From SG8-40 sp963792855 (lineage in GTDB: Bacteria; Pseudomonadota; Gammaproteobacteria; Burkholderiales; Eutrophovitaceae): a stretch of 64,000 nt of DNA. The stretch spans positions 360,861-424,860 of the forward strand of contig CAWBXZ010000003.1 in NCBI GenBank assembly GCA_963792855.1, given 5' to 3'. Within the stretch, counting starts at the first letter, position 1. Each line of letters opens with the position of its first letter. The notes under the pieces are model-generated. The model saw only the letters and a program-made list of their open reading frames with translations. It had not been told where the DNA came from and ran no database searches. Positions 35,699 through 44,157 of this stretch are shown here, piece by piece. Both the position numbers and the translations under genes were made by a program.

Positions 35699-36230
35699 TC
35701 ACCTGGCGCCCCGGAGGTGCTCGCGGATCTGACGGGGCCAGTCCTGCGGACGGTCCCCCTGCCGGCTCTCGCAGGCTGACCATCGAGCGCGCCAGGGGCA
35801 GGCCGCCCCGCACCAGCACCCCTCCCACGTGCCCGAGCACCGCCAGGCCGAGCACCAGCCAGGCGAGCAGATGGAGTCCATAGATGCCGTGGTGGAGCTG
35901 GCCCTCCCGCAGCCAGTCCTCGTCCATCAGCTTGCCGCTGCCCACGGCCAGTGCCAGCGCCAGCAGGGCAACGGCATTGGCGGGGTTGGTGAGGCGGCGG
36001 CGGCCCAGGCTGAGGGCATAGAGGCCGAACAGCAGCGCCGGGGGCCAGAGCAGCACCCCGAGGCTGCCGTGGATGTCGATCCAGTCTCCGCCCGGGGTCC
36101 AGGGCAGGCGTCCCCAGCGGCCGTCATGGCGGCTGTAGACGAGCAGCCCGCTCAGCCAGCCCAGCGGCACCAGCAGGGCCATGGCCCCGTGCAGGGCCCG
36201 CAGCAGGGACGGTTGGGAGAGGCGGGCCAT
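35699..36230 (-). CDS. Cytochrome b561-like membrane protein, frameshift near the end
   Basis: Four hydrophobic helices (LHGAMALLVPLGWLSGLLVY; IHGSLGVLLWPPALLFGLYA; ANAVALLALALAVGSGKLM; HLLAWLVLGLAVLGHVGGVL) carry conserved His residues (LHGAM, IHGSL, LHHGIYGLHLLAW, LGHVGG) as in cytochrome b561 type proteins. After REP near 35,775 the frame shifts, and the tail RQIREHLRGAR reaches a stop at 35699. About 176 residues. It is a probable quinone-linked electron carrier. The start is ATG 36230. Confidence 0.75.
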
Positions 36231-36294
36231 GGAGCCGGACCAGGCTGGGAGTTTCCCTTTGTAGCGGCGGGGTCGGTTAGGGGCAGCCGTGCGA

Positions 36295-36735
36295 TCACGC
36301 CACGAAGCGCCGGTAGAGCCAGCGGGTGAAGGGCCCCACCAGGGGCACCGGGGCGAAGGTGGGACCCACGAAGTCGAAGTAGTCGCGGTGCTCCACGATC
36401 CTTCCGTCCGCCCCGAAACGCAGGCGAGTGGTGCCGGGATAGAGGAATTCGATGCCGCGGATCTTCAGCCCCATGGTCCACTCCACGAAGGCCACGTCCG
36501 AACCCACCGCGATGGCGCCGGGTTCGAGGAACACGTCGTCGCAGCGCTTCAGCAGGCCGTCCTGGGCCGCGATGTAGGCGTCGATGCCGTGCCTCTCCTG
36601 GGTGGGATCCAGGAAGTGCACATCCTCGGCATAGACCGCCCGCCACTGGTCGGCGCTGGGGCCCGGGCTCCCGTAGGGCTTGCTGAACAGGGCGCGGAGC
36701 TTCTCCGCATCGAGCGGTGGGGTGATCGCAGGCAT
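36295..36735 (-). CDS. SnoaL/ketosteroid isomerase-like NTF2-fold protein
   Basis: The 146-residue protein has an NTF2 fold signature: WRAVYAEDVHFLDPTQERHG, IDAYIAAQDGLLKRCDDVFL, VAFVEWTMGLKIRG and RLRFGADGRIVEHRDYFDFV. No catalytic role can be assigned. The C-terminus (VGPFTRWLYRRFVA) is hydrophobic and basic. It is divergent from the CDGSH gene. The start is ATG 36735; a TTG nine bases earlier is possible. The frame is intact. Confidence 0.75.
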   Translation of the reverse strand: MPAITPPLDAEKLRALFSKPYGSPGPSADQWRAVYAEDVHFLDPTQERHGIDAYIAAQDGLLKRCDDVFLEPGAIAVGSDVAFVEWTMGLKIRGIEFLYPGTTRLRFGADGRIVEHRDYFDFVGPTFAPVPLVGPFTRWLYRRFVA

Positions 36736-36783
36736 CGGGGGCAACGGGGGATGATCGGGAGGCTGACCGATCCGGCCTCACCC

Positions 36784-37068
36784 ATGCCAGTGTCACCCCC
36801 CTCCGAGCGGAACGGCGAGCCGGGCGGGCCGCTGCCCCTCGAGCTGCCGGCCGGGGTGCATCAGCTCTGCAGCTGCGGGCGCAGCCGCCATGGCTGGTGG
36901 TGCGACGGCAGCCACCTCGGCACCGGTCGGGTGTCCCACGAACTGCGCCTGCAGGCTCCCGCCACGGTTCTGCTGTGCGGTTGCGGCCGCTCCCGCCGCT
37001 ACCCCCTCTGCGACGGCAGCCATTCCCGGCCGGCCCGCGAGCGGCGCTGGTGGAAGCCCTGGAGCTGA
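36784..37068 (+). CDS. Protein with two CDGSH iron-sulfur motifs
   Basis: The 94-residue protein has CSCGRSRHGWWCDGSH and CGCGRSRRYPLCDGSH, two C-x-C-x(n)-C-D-G-S-H motifs, each able to bind a [2Fe-2S] cluster with three Cys and one His. Double-CDGSH proteins are known in bacteria and archaea; roles in iron or redox handling are suggested. It lies 36 bases upstream of the DUF4334 gene, probably the same operon. The frame is intact. Confidence 0.85.
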   Translation: MPVSPPSERNGEPGGPLPLELPAGVHQLCSCGRSRHGWWCDGSHLGTGRVSHELRLQAPATVLLCGCGRSRRYPLCDGSHSRPARERRWWKPWS

Positions 37069-37104
37069 AGGCCCAGCCATGAAGGGCGATTCCATGGAGG
37101 CGCC

Positions 37105-37656
37105 GTGAGTGACATCACCGAACGGTTGACGTCAGGCGGCGCGACGCCGGAGCAGGCCCTGGAGATCTTCGATGCCCTCGAGCCCGTGGAGCTCGGATTC
37201 ATGACCGGGCTCTGGAAGGGAGAGGGCTTCCACACCGGTCACCCCATGGATGGGTTGCTGGAGGCCTATCACTGGTATGGCAAGCGTTTCGAGACTCCCG
37301 AAGATGTGCATCCGCTGCTCTTCTCGACACCTGATGATCGCGTCGTTTCGGTGAATCCCTTCTGGATGGGACCGTTCCAGGGACTGGTTGATCGTGGACT
37401 CCTGCCGAGGACCGCTGGGGCGGGCCGGGCCTTCCAATGGCTCCTGCCGCTGCTCAGGACGCCTGTATCCCGGGCCCGGCTGCGGATGACGGAGTGTCGG
37501 GGAAAGTCGAGCGCCACCATGATCTACGACCAGCTGCCGATCCGTGACGTCTTCCGCAGGATCGACGACGACGCGGTCTTCGGCCTCATGGACCGCCGGG
37601 GGATGCCGCAGCCCTTCTTCTTCATCCTCCGCCGCGAACCACATCCCGCACCGTGA
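37105..37656 (+). CDS. GXWXG/DUF4334 domain protein
   Basis: The 183-residue protein has the GXWXG part near residue 35 (GFMTGLWKGEGFHTGHPMDG), followed by LEAYHWYGKRFETPEDVHPL, and the DUF4334 domain at the C-terminus (MIYDQLPIRDVFRRIDDDAV, GLMDRRGMPQPFFFIL). GTG 37105 has GGAGG just upstream. Such proteins are soluble and of unknown function; some authors see lipid-binding folds. It is co-directional with the CDGSH gene. Confidence 0.85.
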   Translation: MSDITERLTSGGATPEQALEIFDALEPVELGFMTGLWKGEGFHTGHPMDGLLEAYHWYGKRFETPEDVHPLLFSTPDDRVVSVNPFWMGPFQGLVDRGLLPRTAGAGRAFQWLLPLLRTPVSRARLRMTECRGKSSATMIYDQLPIRDVFRRIDDDAVFGLMDRRGMPQPFFFILRREPHPAP

Positions 37657-37662
37657 CGGCCC

Positions 37663-38176
37663 TCAGGGGCTGCCGGGAGCGGGGGGACGGAGCACGCCAC
37701 CGTTGCTGCCGGGGCTCTCCGACGGCAGAGGCCGGGGAGGCGGTGCAGGCAGCAGGTCCTGGAGAGGTTCCGGCCGGCGGACCGCCCTCTCCTGCAGATC
37801 GCTCAGGCCCTGGCGCCACTGCTCCTGCTGCTGCTCGATGGCCTCCAGCCGTGTGGTGCCCGTCTCCAGCTTCTGCAGGCGTTCCACCATCGCCCGCTGC
37901 TGCTCCTCGAGCACCGAGGTGCGATCCAGGGACCTGCTGTTTTCCAGACCCTGCACCCGTTGCTCCAGCCTGCGCAGCAGCAGGTTCTGCTCTCGCGTCT
38001 TGGTCACCATCACCAGGAAGAGAACGGCGAGCATGCTGCTCAGGCCGATCTGCAGCAAGCCGATCCAGGCGGGAGGGCCGGAGGGAGTGCGGGGCGGGCG
38101 GGTCCGCTCCCCATCGAGATCGGTGGTCGAGAGCATGCATTTCCCCTGCTGCCCCATCCTGACCTGCTCTTTCCAT
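37663..38176 (-). CDS. Membrane-anchored coiled-coil protein
   Basis: One transmembrane helix (about residues 45-62, LLQIGLSSMLAVLFLVMVTK) is followed by a long Leu/Glu/Gln coiled coil (LLLRRLEQRVQGLENSRSLD, RAMVERLQKLETGTTRLEAI) and a Pro-rich C-terminus. About 170 residues. Several in-frame ATG choices exist (38176, 38158, 38136). It lies five bases after the ligase gene on the same strand, so they are co-transcribed. Function is unknown. Confidence 0.6.
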
Positions 38177-38180
38177 GACG

Positions 38181-39698
38181 TCACCGGTCGGCCAGGGTGA
38201 GCGGCTGGCCGCCGCGGGCGCTGGCGCCGGCCAGCAGTTCGGCCACGGTGGAGCGGTAGAGCGCGGTGGCCTGTTCGGGATCCCGGCCGATGCAGGTCAT
38301 CCCCAGCTTGCCGAATTCCGAGAGGCATCCCAGCAGGTGGAACACGCTGCCCTGCAGCCGGGCGGGGTCGTAGTGGAGGCCGGCCTCGGCCACGATGTCG
38401 ACCAGATCCAGCGGCATCAGGCCCCGCAGGCGTGGGTCGCTGAGGTTGTCGGTGGCGCGGTAGTGCAGCGGCTGGCCGGTGGGGGCGAGGAACCGGCCGG
38501 TGGTGGGCTCCAGGCTGCCGGCGGTGATGGCCCGCAGGGCCATGAAGGGGTGGGTGGTGCCTCCCTGGCGCAGGTTGATCTCGATGGCCTGCAGATCCCA
38601 GTGGTCGTCGAACCGGCGGGCGATGAAGTCGACCCCGTAGCGCTCGAGCGCCCCCTCGGCGGCGAGGGCCTGGCCGATCGACAGGCCGTGCTCCATCAGC
38701 TGCACCCGGTAGGGGTCGGCTGCCGGGAAACTGCAGCCCAGGTAGGTCTGGCCGCTGGCGCCCCCCAGGATCTGTTCATGGGTGGAAAGCACCTCCACCT
38801 CCCCTCCCGGATGGATCGTGCCCTGCACGCTCGGGGAGCGGAGCGCGCTGCCCCCCTCCAGCCAGGCTTCCGCCAGGGCCCCCTGGCGGCTCACCTGGCT
38901 CTTCCAGCCGGCCGCCGGCATCGGCAGGGTGTCCAGGGCCTCGCGCAACCGCCCGACCCGTTCGCTGCGGGCCAGCCCGGCCAGGCCCAGGGGGGCGAAG
39001 CGCAGCCTGGCGTTGCCCTCGCCGCTGAATCCCTCGTTCAGCTTGACCGCGCAGCTGTCCAGATCCGGGTGGGCCTCCCAGAGGTCGGCGATGGCTTCGG
39101 CCAGCTCCTCGAGGCTGTGGGCGAGGCCGGTCCCGGGGGGGTGGGGAACCCCGCAGCGGCCGAACAGCTCCCGGCTGCCTGCCTTGGTGCCCCAGTACCC
39201 CAGAGCAGGGTCGGTGCCCAGCAGGGGCACCTGCAGCCGTTCGGAGAGTTCCTTCTCCAGGGGCGTCACCACGTAGCAGTTGATGAAGCTGCGGCCCGGG
39301 CGCAGCCGTTCCCGGATCCGCTCCAGCAGGGCCGGCCGCTCCAGCAGTTTGCGGGTCAACGGCCGGGCGGAGCCGTCATCGGTGTCGAACAGGTGCAGCC
39401 GGCGGCGGGCGTGGGAGGTGGGCACGCCCGGCATCAGCTCCAGCACCGCATCCACCACCAGTTCGGGCAGCAGCTTGCTGGTCACGTAGACCACGCGCAC
39501 CCCCGGATCCCGCAGCCGCATCAGGGAGAACAGCTGCCGTTCCTCGTAGTGGTGAGCCCCCGTCACCAGCTCCAGCTGGGCCGGATCCATGGTGAGCGAG
39601 GGCACCATCAGCAGGTCGAACTCCCCGCGGCTCTCGCCATGCTCCCGGCCCCACGAGGGTTGCAGCTGGCGCTGCAGTTCGCGGAAGCTCATGGCCAT
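38181..39698 (-). CDS. ATP-grasp-like carboxylate-amine ligase (PGM1-related peptide ligase type)
   Basis: The 505-residue protein has segments LVTGAHHYEERQLFSLMRL, VVYVTSKLLPELVVDAVLEL, CYVVTPLEKELSERLQVPLL, SCAVKLNEGFSGEGNARLRF and LQAIEINLRQGGTTHPFMAL. The last is an ATP-grasp metal-binding block (E-I-N-x-R-x-G-G). This is the family of PGM1-related carboxylate-amine ligases common in cyanobacteria. It likely joins a carboxylate to an amine with ATP, but the natural product is unknown. Unbroken over 1.5 kb. The start may be ATG 39698 or 39692. Confidence 0.8.
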   Translation of the reverse strand: MAMSFRELQRQLQPSWGREHGESRGEFDLLMVPSLTMDPAQLELVTGAHHYEERQLFSLMRLRDPGVRVVYVTSKLLPELVVDAVLELMPGVPTSHARRRLHLFDTDDGSARPLTRKLLERPALLERIRERLRPGRSFINCYVVTPLEKELSERLQVPLLGTDPALGYWGTKAGSRELFGRCGVPHPPGTGLAHSLEELAEAIADLWEAHPDLDSCAVKLNEGFSGEGNARLRFAPLGLAGLARSERVGRLREALDTLPMPAAGWKSQVSRQGALAEAWLEGGSALRSPSVQGTIHPGGEVEVLSTHEQILGGASGQTYLGCSFPAADPYRVQLMEHGLSIGQALAAEGALERYGVDFIARRFDDHWDLQAIEINLRQGGTTHPFMALRAITAGSLEPTTGRFLAPTGQPLHYRATDNLSDPRLRGLMPLDLVDIVAEAGLHYDPARLQGSVFHLLGCLSEFGKLGMTCIGRDPEQATALYRSTVAELLAGASARGGQPLTLADR

Positions 39699-39821
39699 GG
39701 CCGAAGCGGCGGAATGCCTTCATGCTGATGGGGCGCCGGCCTTCGCCCATGCAGACCTTCGCGGTGAGCACCCTCGCTTTCGTCCCCGATCGCCGCCGCC
39801 ATCCAGCAGGGACGCTCTGAG

Positions 39822-40205
39822 ATGGCGAGCCCCCTCGGCAACGAGGCCCTGTTCGTGGCCGTCGGGGCGGTACCCGGAGCCTGGCTGCGCTTCCGGGTGG
39901 TCAACCATCTCGAACCGATGCTGCCCCGCAAGCACTGGGGCACCTTCGGGGTGAATCTGATCGCCTGCTTCGCCCTCGGCCTGCTGGTGGCGCTGGAGGC
40001 CAGCTGCGGCAGGGCCGCCCACCGCACCCTGCTGCTTCTGGCGACGGGGTTCCTCGGCAGTTTCAGCACCTTCTCCACCTGGATGGCCGAGCTGCGCGAG
40101 ACCCTGACGCGGCGCCACGGCCGGGAGGCCGTCCTGCTCTGCGGCGGCTCGCTCCTGGGCGGCCTGCTGGCGATGACCGCGGGCCTCGCCCTGGGCAGCT
40201 CCTAG
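39822..40205 (+). CDS. crcB: CrcB-type fluoride channel subunit 1
   Basis: This 127-residue membrane protein has four helices and the family motif GFLGSFSTFSTW together with VAVGAVPGAWLRF and WGTFGVNLIACFALGLLVA. CrcB/Fluc proteins form dual-topology dimers that export fluoride. It is nine bases upstream of a second crcB, so the pair may be two oppositely oriented subunits. No fluoride riboswitch was recognised upstream. The gene is intact. Confidence 0.88.
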   Translation: MASPLGNEALFVAVGAVPGAWLRFRVVNHLEPMLPRKHWGTFGVNLIACFALGLLVALEASCGRAAHRTLLLLATGFLGSFSTFSTWMAELRETLTRRHGREAVLLCGGSLLGGLLAMTAGLALGSS

Positions 40206-40214
40206 GCCGGCGCG

Positions 40215-40667
40215 ATGACGGAGTCCTCCCACGATGGCGGCGCCAGCCTGAGAGCCGAGGTCCGCGACCTGGCCCTGGTGGCCGCCGGAGCTGTCCCGGG
40301 GGCCCTGCTGCGCTGGCGGATGGCGGACCTGGGCAAGGGGTTGACGGGCGGCCTTGCCGACCTCACCGAGGCCAGTCTGCTGGCCAATCTGCTGGGTTCG
40401 TTCCTGATCGGGCTGATCGCCGCCCTGCCGGGTCCCCGGGCCCGGCTGATGCTGATGGGCGGCATCGGTTTCTGCGGTTCGCTCACCACCTTCAGCGGCT
40501 GGATGCTCCAGATCAGCCTGGCCCTGCGCCGCGGGCGCCCCCTGGAGGCGCTGACCGTGGTGCTGGTCAGCCTGCTGGCGGGGCTGGCGGCGGTGACCCT
40601 GGGGGTGCTGCTGGGCCGCAGGCTGGGCTGGGCGCGCTTCCGACGCTCCAGGTCGCTCAGGCGCTGA
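40215..40667 (+). CDS. crcB: CrcB-type fluoride channel subunit 2
   Basis: The 150-residue protein has VAAGAVPGALLRWRMAD, LLANLLGSFLIGLIAALPG and GFCGSLTTFSGWMLQ, the Fluc channel signature. Charged ends differ from subunit 1 (a basic C-terminus RRSRSLRR), consistent with opposite membrane orientation. It overlaps the end of the convergent HD-protein gene by eleven bases. The gene is intact. Confidence 0.88.
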   Translation: MTESSHDGGASLRAEVRDLALVAAGAVPGALLRWRMADLGKGLTGGLADLTEASLLANLLGSFLIGLIAALPGPRARLMLMGGIGFCGSLTTFSGWMLQISLALRRGRPLEALTVVLVSLLAGLAAVTLGVLLGRRLGWARFRRSRSLRR

Positions 40668-42747
40668 AGGCCTTGCGGGGGGGAATGGGGTAGGGGATGC
40701 GCCGGTGCCGCATCCGCCTCCAGACCCGCACGAAGGCCCGGATCACCAGTTCCAGTTCGGCGCGCGAGATGCCGCTGTCGTCGAGCTGGCCGTCGTTCTG
40801 GCGGGCCTCCACCAGACGCCGGACCATCGCGCGGGCCTCCGCCTCGGTGGTGCCGGGGGGCAGGGAGCGCAGGGCGGCTTCGCAGCCGTCGGCCAGCATC
40901 AGGATCGCCGTCTCCCGGCTGCGCGGAGCCGGACCGCGGTAGCGGAAGTCCTCCTCGCGCACCGCCGGATCCCTTTCCCTGGCCTGGTGGAGGAAATACC
41001 CCATCTTCAGCCTGCCCTGGTGCTCGGGGATGAAGTCCGCCAGGGGACGGGGCAGCCGATAGCGGCGCGCCAGCTTCAGTCCCTCGTCGACATGGGCCTG
41101 GAGGATGGCGGCGCTGGCGAAGGGATCGTCCAGTTCGTCGTGGGGGTTCACGCCGCTCTCCTGGTTCTCGATGAACCACTGGGGACCGTGGAGCTTGCCG
41201 ACGTCGTGGTACAGGGCACCGGTGCGGATGAGGTCCACATCGGCCTGGATCGCCCGGGCCCCTTCCTCCGCCAGGCCGCAGATCATCAGGGTGTGCTCGA
41301 AGGTGCCCGGTGCCTCCTTGGAGAGACGCCGCAGCAGCGGGCGTTCCAGATCGGCCAGTTCCATCAGCCGTGCCCGGGTGAGCAGGCCGAAGAAACTCTC
41401 CACCAGCGGCGCCAGCAGCAGGCCCGCCATCAGCAACCCGGCCACCAGCAGGGCTTCCTGCAGCAGATCTCCGCCGCTGAGCGGCCCATGGCCCGCCTCG
41501 ATGGCGCCGAGGTTGAAGACCTGCAGCAGCAGCCACTGCAGCAGAACGGCTCCCACCGGCAGCAGCAGCGCCAGCTGCAGCAGCTGGGCCCGGTTGCGCT
41601 GGCGTCCCGCCAGCACCGCCGCGACCGCGGCCACCAGGGCGGCCACCCCCAGGCGGGGCACCAGCAGCCCCAGCACCGGCAGCGGCCAGAGCATGCTGGC
41701 CACCGCGAGCCAGGCCAGGCCGGCGGCCGTGCCCAGCCCCTGCGCCAGCAGCAGGGTGGGGGGAACCAGCAGGGCCAGGGGACTGGCCTGGTTGCCGAGC
41801 CACAGCATGCAGCCCTGCACCAGCAGGAGCATCGCCAGGGCCAGCAGGGCCTGGCGGGGGTCGAGGCTGGTCCGCCAGCGGCGCATCACCAGCAGCATCA
41901 CGCCGCAGGCGGCCAGGGCCTCCCCGAAGCGGGCCAGCCAGGCGAGGGGGCGGGGGCGATGGTTGACCAGGTCGAAGTGCTCGAGGACATCGAAGGCCTG
42001 GGGACTGATCGGCTCTCCCTGGCGGGTGATCACGTCGTTCCTGCGGACCCGGATCGTGGGAAGTCCCTGGCGGCTGAGCAGGTCCTCGATCCGCCGCTGG
42101 CTCAGGAAGCTGTCGCTGCGCAGGTTGGTGCGGCCCTGCAGGCTGTCGGCCAGCAGGCGGCTGCCGAGGCTCCGGGCAGGGGGCGAGAGGCCGTCCAGCT
42201 GCAGCGTCGCCGCCTTCAGCAGCTGTCCCTCCGAGAGGCTCGCCACCACCCCCTGGCTCAGCATGCGCAGCTGGGCCTTGCGCAGGGATCGCTCCCAGCC
42301 GATCAGCTGCGGTGGCGTGAGTCCCCGCAGCCAGAGCCGCTCCTGCTCGGTCAGATTGAGGGAATCGGGACGGCGCTGGTCGCTGGCCACCGTCTGGCGC
42401 ACGGCCTGCAGGCGCTGCTCCAGCTGTTCCTCCAGCACCGCGCTGGCCTGGGGGTCGACCACCTGGATCTGGCTGCGGGGCAGCATCTGGTTGCGGCGCT
42501 GCTCCAGCACTTCGCTGTCGATCACCGTCGCATCGGCGGGGGCGCGGGCGGTGAAGGGGGCCGCCATGCCGGGGCGCAGGTTGGGCTCCACCAGCCAGGG
42601 CCAGCTGAAGAGCAGCGCGACCAGCAGACAGAGCAGCAGAACCAGGGCCGCGCTGCCGCTGCGCCAGGCCACGGGTTCCTGGCGGGGACGCTCGAGCCGC
42701 AGCAGCTGGCGCCACAGCCTCCTGATCCGCCGCAGCCCGAATCGCAT
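40657..42747 (-). CDS. 7TM HD-domain protein, PgpH/YqfF-like
   Basis: The 696-residue protein has a short N-terminal anchor, an extracytoplasmic region (residues about 50-270), several membrane helices (about 280-460) and an HD domain. The metal residues are in FEHTLMICGLAEEGARAIQA and TGALYHDVGKLHGPQWFIEN. This is the layout of PgpH, a cyclic-di-AMP phosphodiesterase; the enzyme activity here is inferred from the family. I chose ATG 42747 (MRFGLRRIRRL). Unbroken. It is divergent from folD. Confidence 0.85.
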   Translation of the reverse strand: MRFGLRRIRRLWRQLLRLERPRQEPVAWRSGSAALVLLLCLLVALLFSWPWLVEPNLRPGMAAPFTARAPADATVIDSEVLEQRRNQMLPRSQIQVVDPQASAVLEEQLEQRLQAVRQTVASDQRRPDSLNLTEQERLWLRGLTPPQLIGWERSLRKAQLRMLSQGVVASLSEGQLLKAATLQLDGLSPPARSLGSRLLADSLQGRTNLRSDSFLSQRRIEDLLSRQGLPTIRVRRNDVITRQGEPISPQAFDVLEHFDLVNHRPRPLAWLARFGEALAACGVMLLVMRRWRTSLDPRQALLALAMLLLVQGCMLWLGNQASPLALLVPPTLLLAQGLGTAAGLAWLAVASMLWPLPVLGLLVPRLGVAALVAAVAAVLAGRQRNRAQLLQLALLLPVGAVLLQWLLLQVFNLGAIEAGHGPLSGGDLLQEALLVAGLLMAGLLLAPLVESFFGLLTRARLMELADLERPLLRRLSKEAPGTFEHTLMICGLAEEGARAIQADVDLIRTGALYHDVGKLHGPQWFIENQESGVNPHDELDDPFASAAILQAHVDEGLKLARRYRLPRPLADFIPEHQGRLKMGYFLHQARERDPAVREEDFRYRGPAPRSRETAILMLADGCEAALRSLPPGTTEAEARAMVRRLVEARQNDGQLDDSGISRAELELVIRAFVRVWRRMRHRRIPYPIPPRKAFSA

Positions 42748-42835
42748 GGTCGGAACGCTAGCCAATGGGCACGGTGCTGCCCAAGCCATTCCCGCCGACG
42801 CCCGTGCAAGCTGGGGGTCGCCGAAGCGCTCCGCG

Positions 42836-43718
42836 ATGGCCACCCTTCTCGATGGCAGGCGAGCTGGCCGGGGAGATCGAACAGCGGCTGGCCGCGGTGA
42901 TCGTCCAGCACCGCCAGGCCGCCGGCCGTCCCCCCGGCCTGGCGGTGCTGCGGGTGGGTGACGATCCTGCCAGTGGCGTCTACGTCGCCAACAAGGAGAA
43001 GGCCTGCGCCCGGGTCGGCATCGCCAGCCTCGGTGCCCATCTGCCGCCGGAGACGCCGGCGGAGGAGCTGCTGGCCATGATCCGCCGTCTCAATGCGGAC
43101 CCGGCCGTCGACGGCATCCTGCTGCAGCTGCCGCTGCCGCGGGGGCTCGCCGAAGGCCCCCTGCTGGCGGCGATCGATCCGGACAAGGATGCCGATGGCC
43201 TGCACACCCTCAACCTCGGCCGTCTGCTCAAGGGGGAGCGCGGTCCCCGCAGCTGCACCCCGGCCGGGGTGATGGCCCTGCTCCGCCACGCCGGGGTGCC
43301 GCTCGCCGGAGCCGAGGCCGTGGTGGTGGGCCGCAGCATCCTGGTGGGCAAGCCCATGGCGCTGATGCTGCAGGCCGCGGATGCCACCGTCACCGTGGCC
43401 CACTCCCGCACCCGTCAGCTGGCGGAGGTCACCCGAAGGGCCGACCTGCTGGTGGTGGCGGCCGGCCGGCCCCGTCTCATCGGCGCCGACCATGTCCGCC
43501 CCGGCGCGGTGGTGGTGGATGTGGGCATCCACCGGGTGGAGGGGAAGCTCTGCGGGGACGTGGACTACGAGATGGTGGAGCCGATCGCGGCCGCGATCAC
43601 GCCGGTGCCGGGAGGGGTGGGGCCGATGACCGTGGCCATGCTGCTGGTGAACACCGTGCTGGCCTGGTGCGATCGCCATGGTCTGGACACAGCGGCGCTG
43701 GCGGACCTGCGGCCCTGA
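42836..43718 (+). CDS. folD: Methylenetetrahydrofolate dehydrogenase/cyclohydrolase, one frameshift at the start
   Basis: The protein has YVANKEKACARVGI (Y-x3-K), GILLQLPLPRGL, ILVGKPMALML, and TPVPGGVGPMTVAMLLVNT, the FolD signature set. The natural start MATLLDG at ATG 42836 is separated from RELAGEIEQRL by an extra C near 42,857 (AGG-C-GAG). FolD converts methylene-THF to formyl-THF via methenyl-THF. About 294 residues. An essential gene broken by a single base is strong evidence of consensus error. Confidence 0.88.
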
Positions 43719-43757
43719 CGCGGCGACGACGGCGGGACGCTGACGGCGAAGGGCGGA

Positions 43758-44051
43758 TCAGGGAGCGATCGCCCGTTCGGCAACGGGTTCATGGGCTTCC
43801 CCGGTTCCGAGGAGCTGGGGCACCCCCAGGCTGATCCGCTCGAGACCGGACGCCAGCAGCAGGCCCGCCAGCAGGACGCCCGAGACGCTCCCGCAGATCA
43901 GGGGCACCACGTCGGTGTGAGCGTCTTCTCTGTGACCGCCTTCGGTGTGAGCGCCTTCGGGGTGAGCAGTTCTGGGGGGCCCGCATCGCTCCGAATCGCA
44001 CCACTGCAGCGATCTTCCACCAGAACGGCCGTGAAGGAATGGGTTCTTCAT
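43758..44051 (-). CDS. Small membrane protein with His/acid pentapeptide repeats
   Basis: The 97-residue protein has a Ser/Cys/Arg N-terminus. Four pentapeptide units follow (AHPEG, AHTEG, GHRED, AHTDV). A single membrane helix follows (ICGSVSGVLLAGLLLASGLE), then a short tail. GGGAGG lies upstream of ATG 44051. His and acidic residues alternating at five-residue spacing resemble metal-binding strips. It lies between folD and crtE on the reverse strand. I do not recognise a family; function is unknown. Confidence 0.5.
   Translation of the reverse strand: MKNPFLHGRSGGRSLQWCDSERCGPPRTAHPEGAHTEGGHREDAHTDVVPLICGSVSGVLLAGLLLASGLERISLGVPQLLGTGEAHEPVAERAIAP
43914..43973. repeat. Tandem repeat, four degenerate 15-base units
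   Basis: Units begin near 43914, 43929, 43944 and 43959, each like GGTGTGAGCGCCTTC with changes. The units are in register with the codons of the overlapping reverse-strand gene, giving the four pentapeptides. The unit length of 15 preserves the frame, so the array can vary in copy number without breaking the gene. Confidence 0.7.
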
Positions 44052-44157
44052 CGGTCTTCACCCTCCCGGCCGCAGGCGTCGCCGGCTCCTCTGGCGCAGC
44101 GGCAACCACCTCTCGCCCCGCGGCCTGAGAGAATCCGCCCCGGTACCCAGATCTGCG

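Noticed and set aside
40705..42900. Forward frames of 600-730 residues opposite the HD-domain gene
   Set aside because: The translations are Gln/Ser/Arg-rich without family features, whereas the reverse strand encodes a complete PgpH-like protein.
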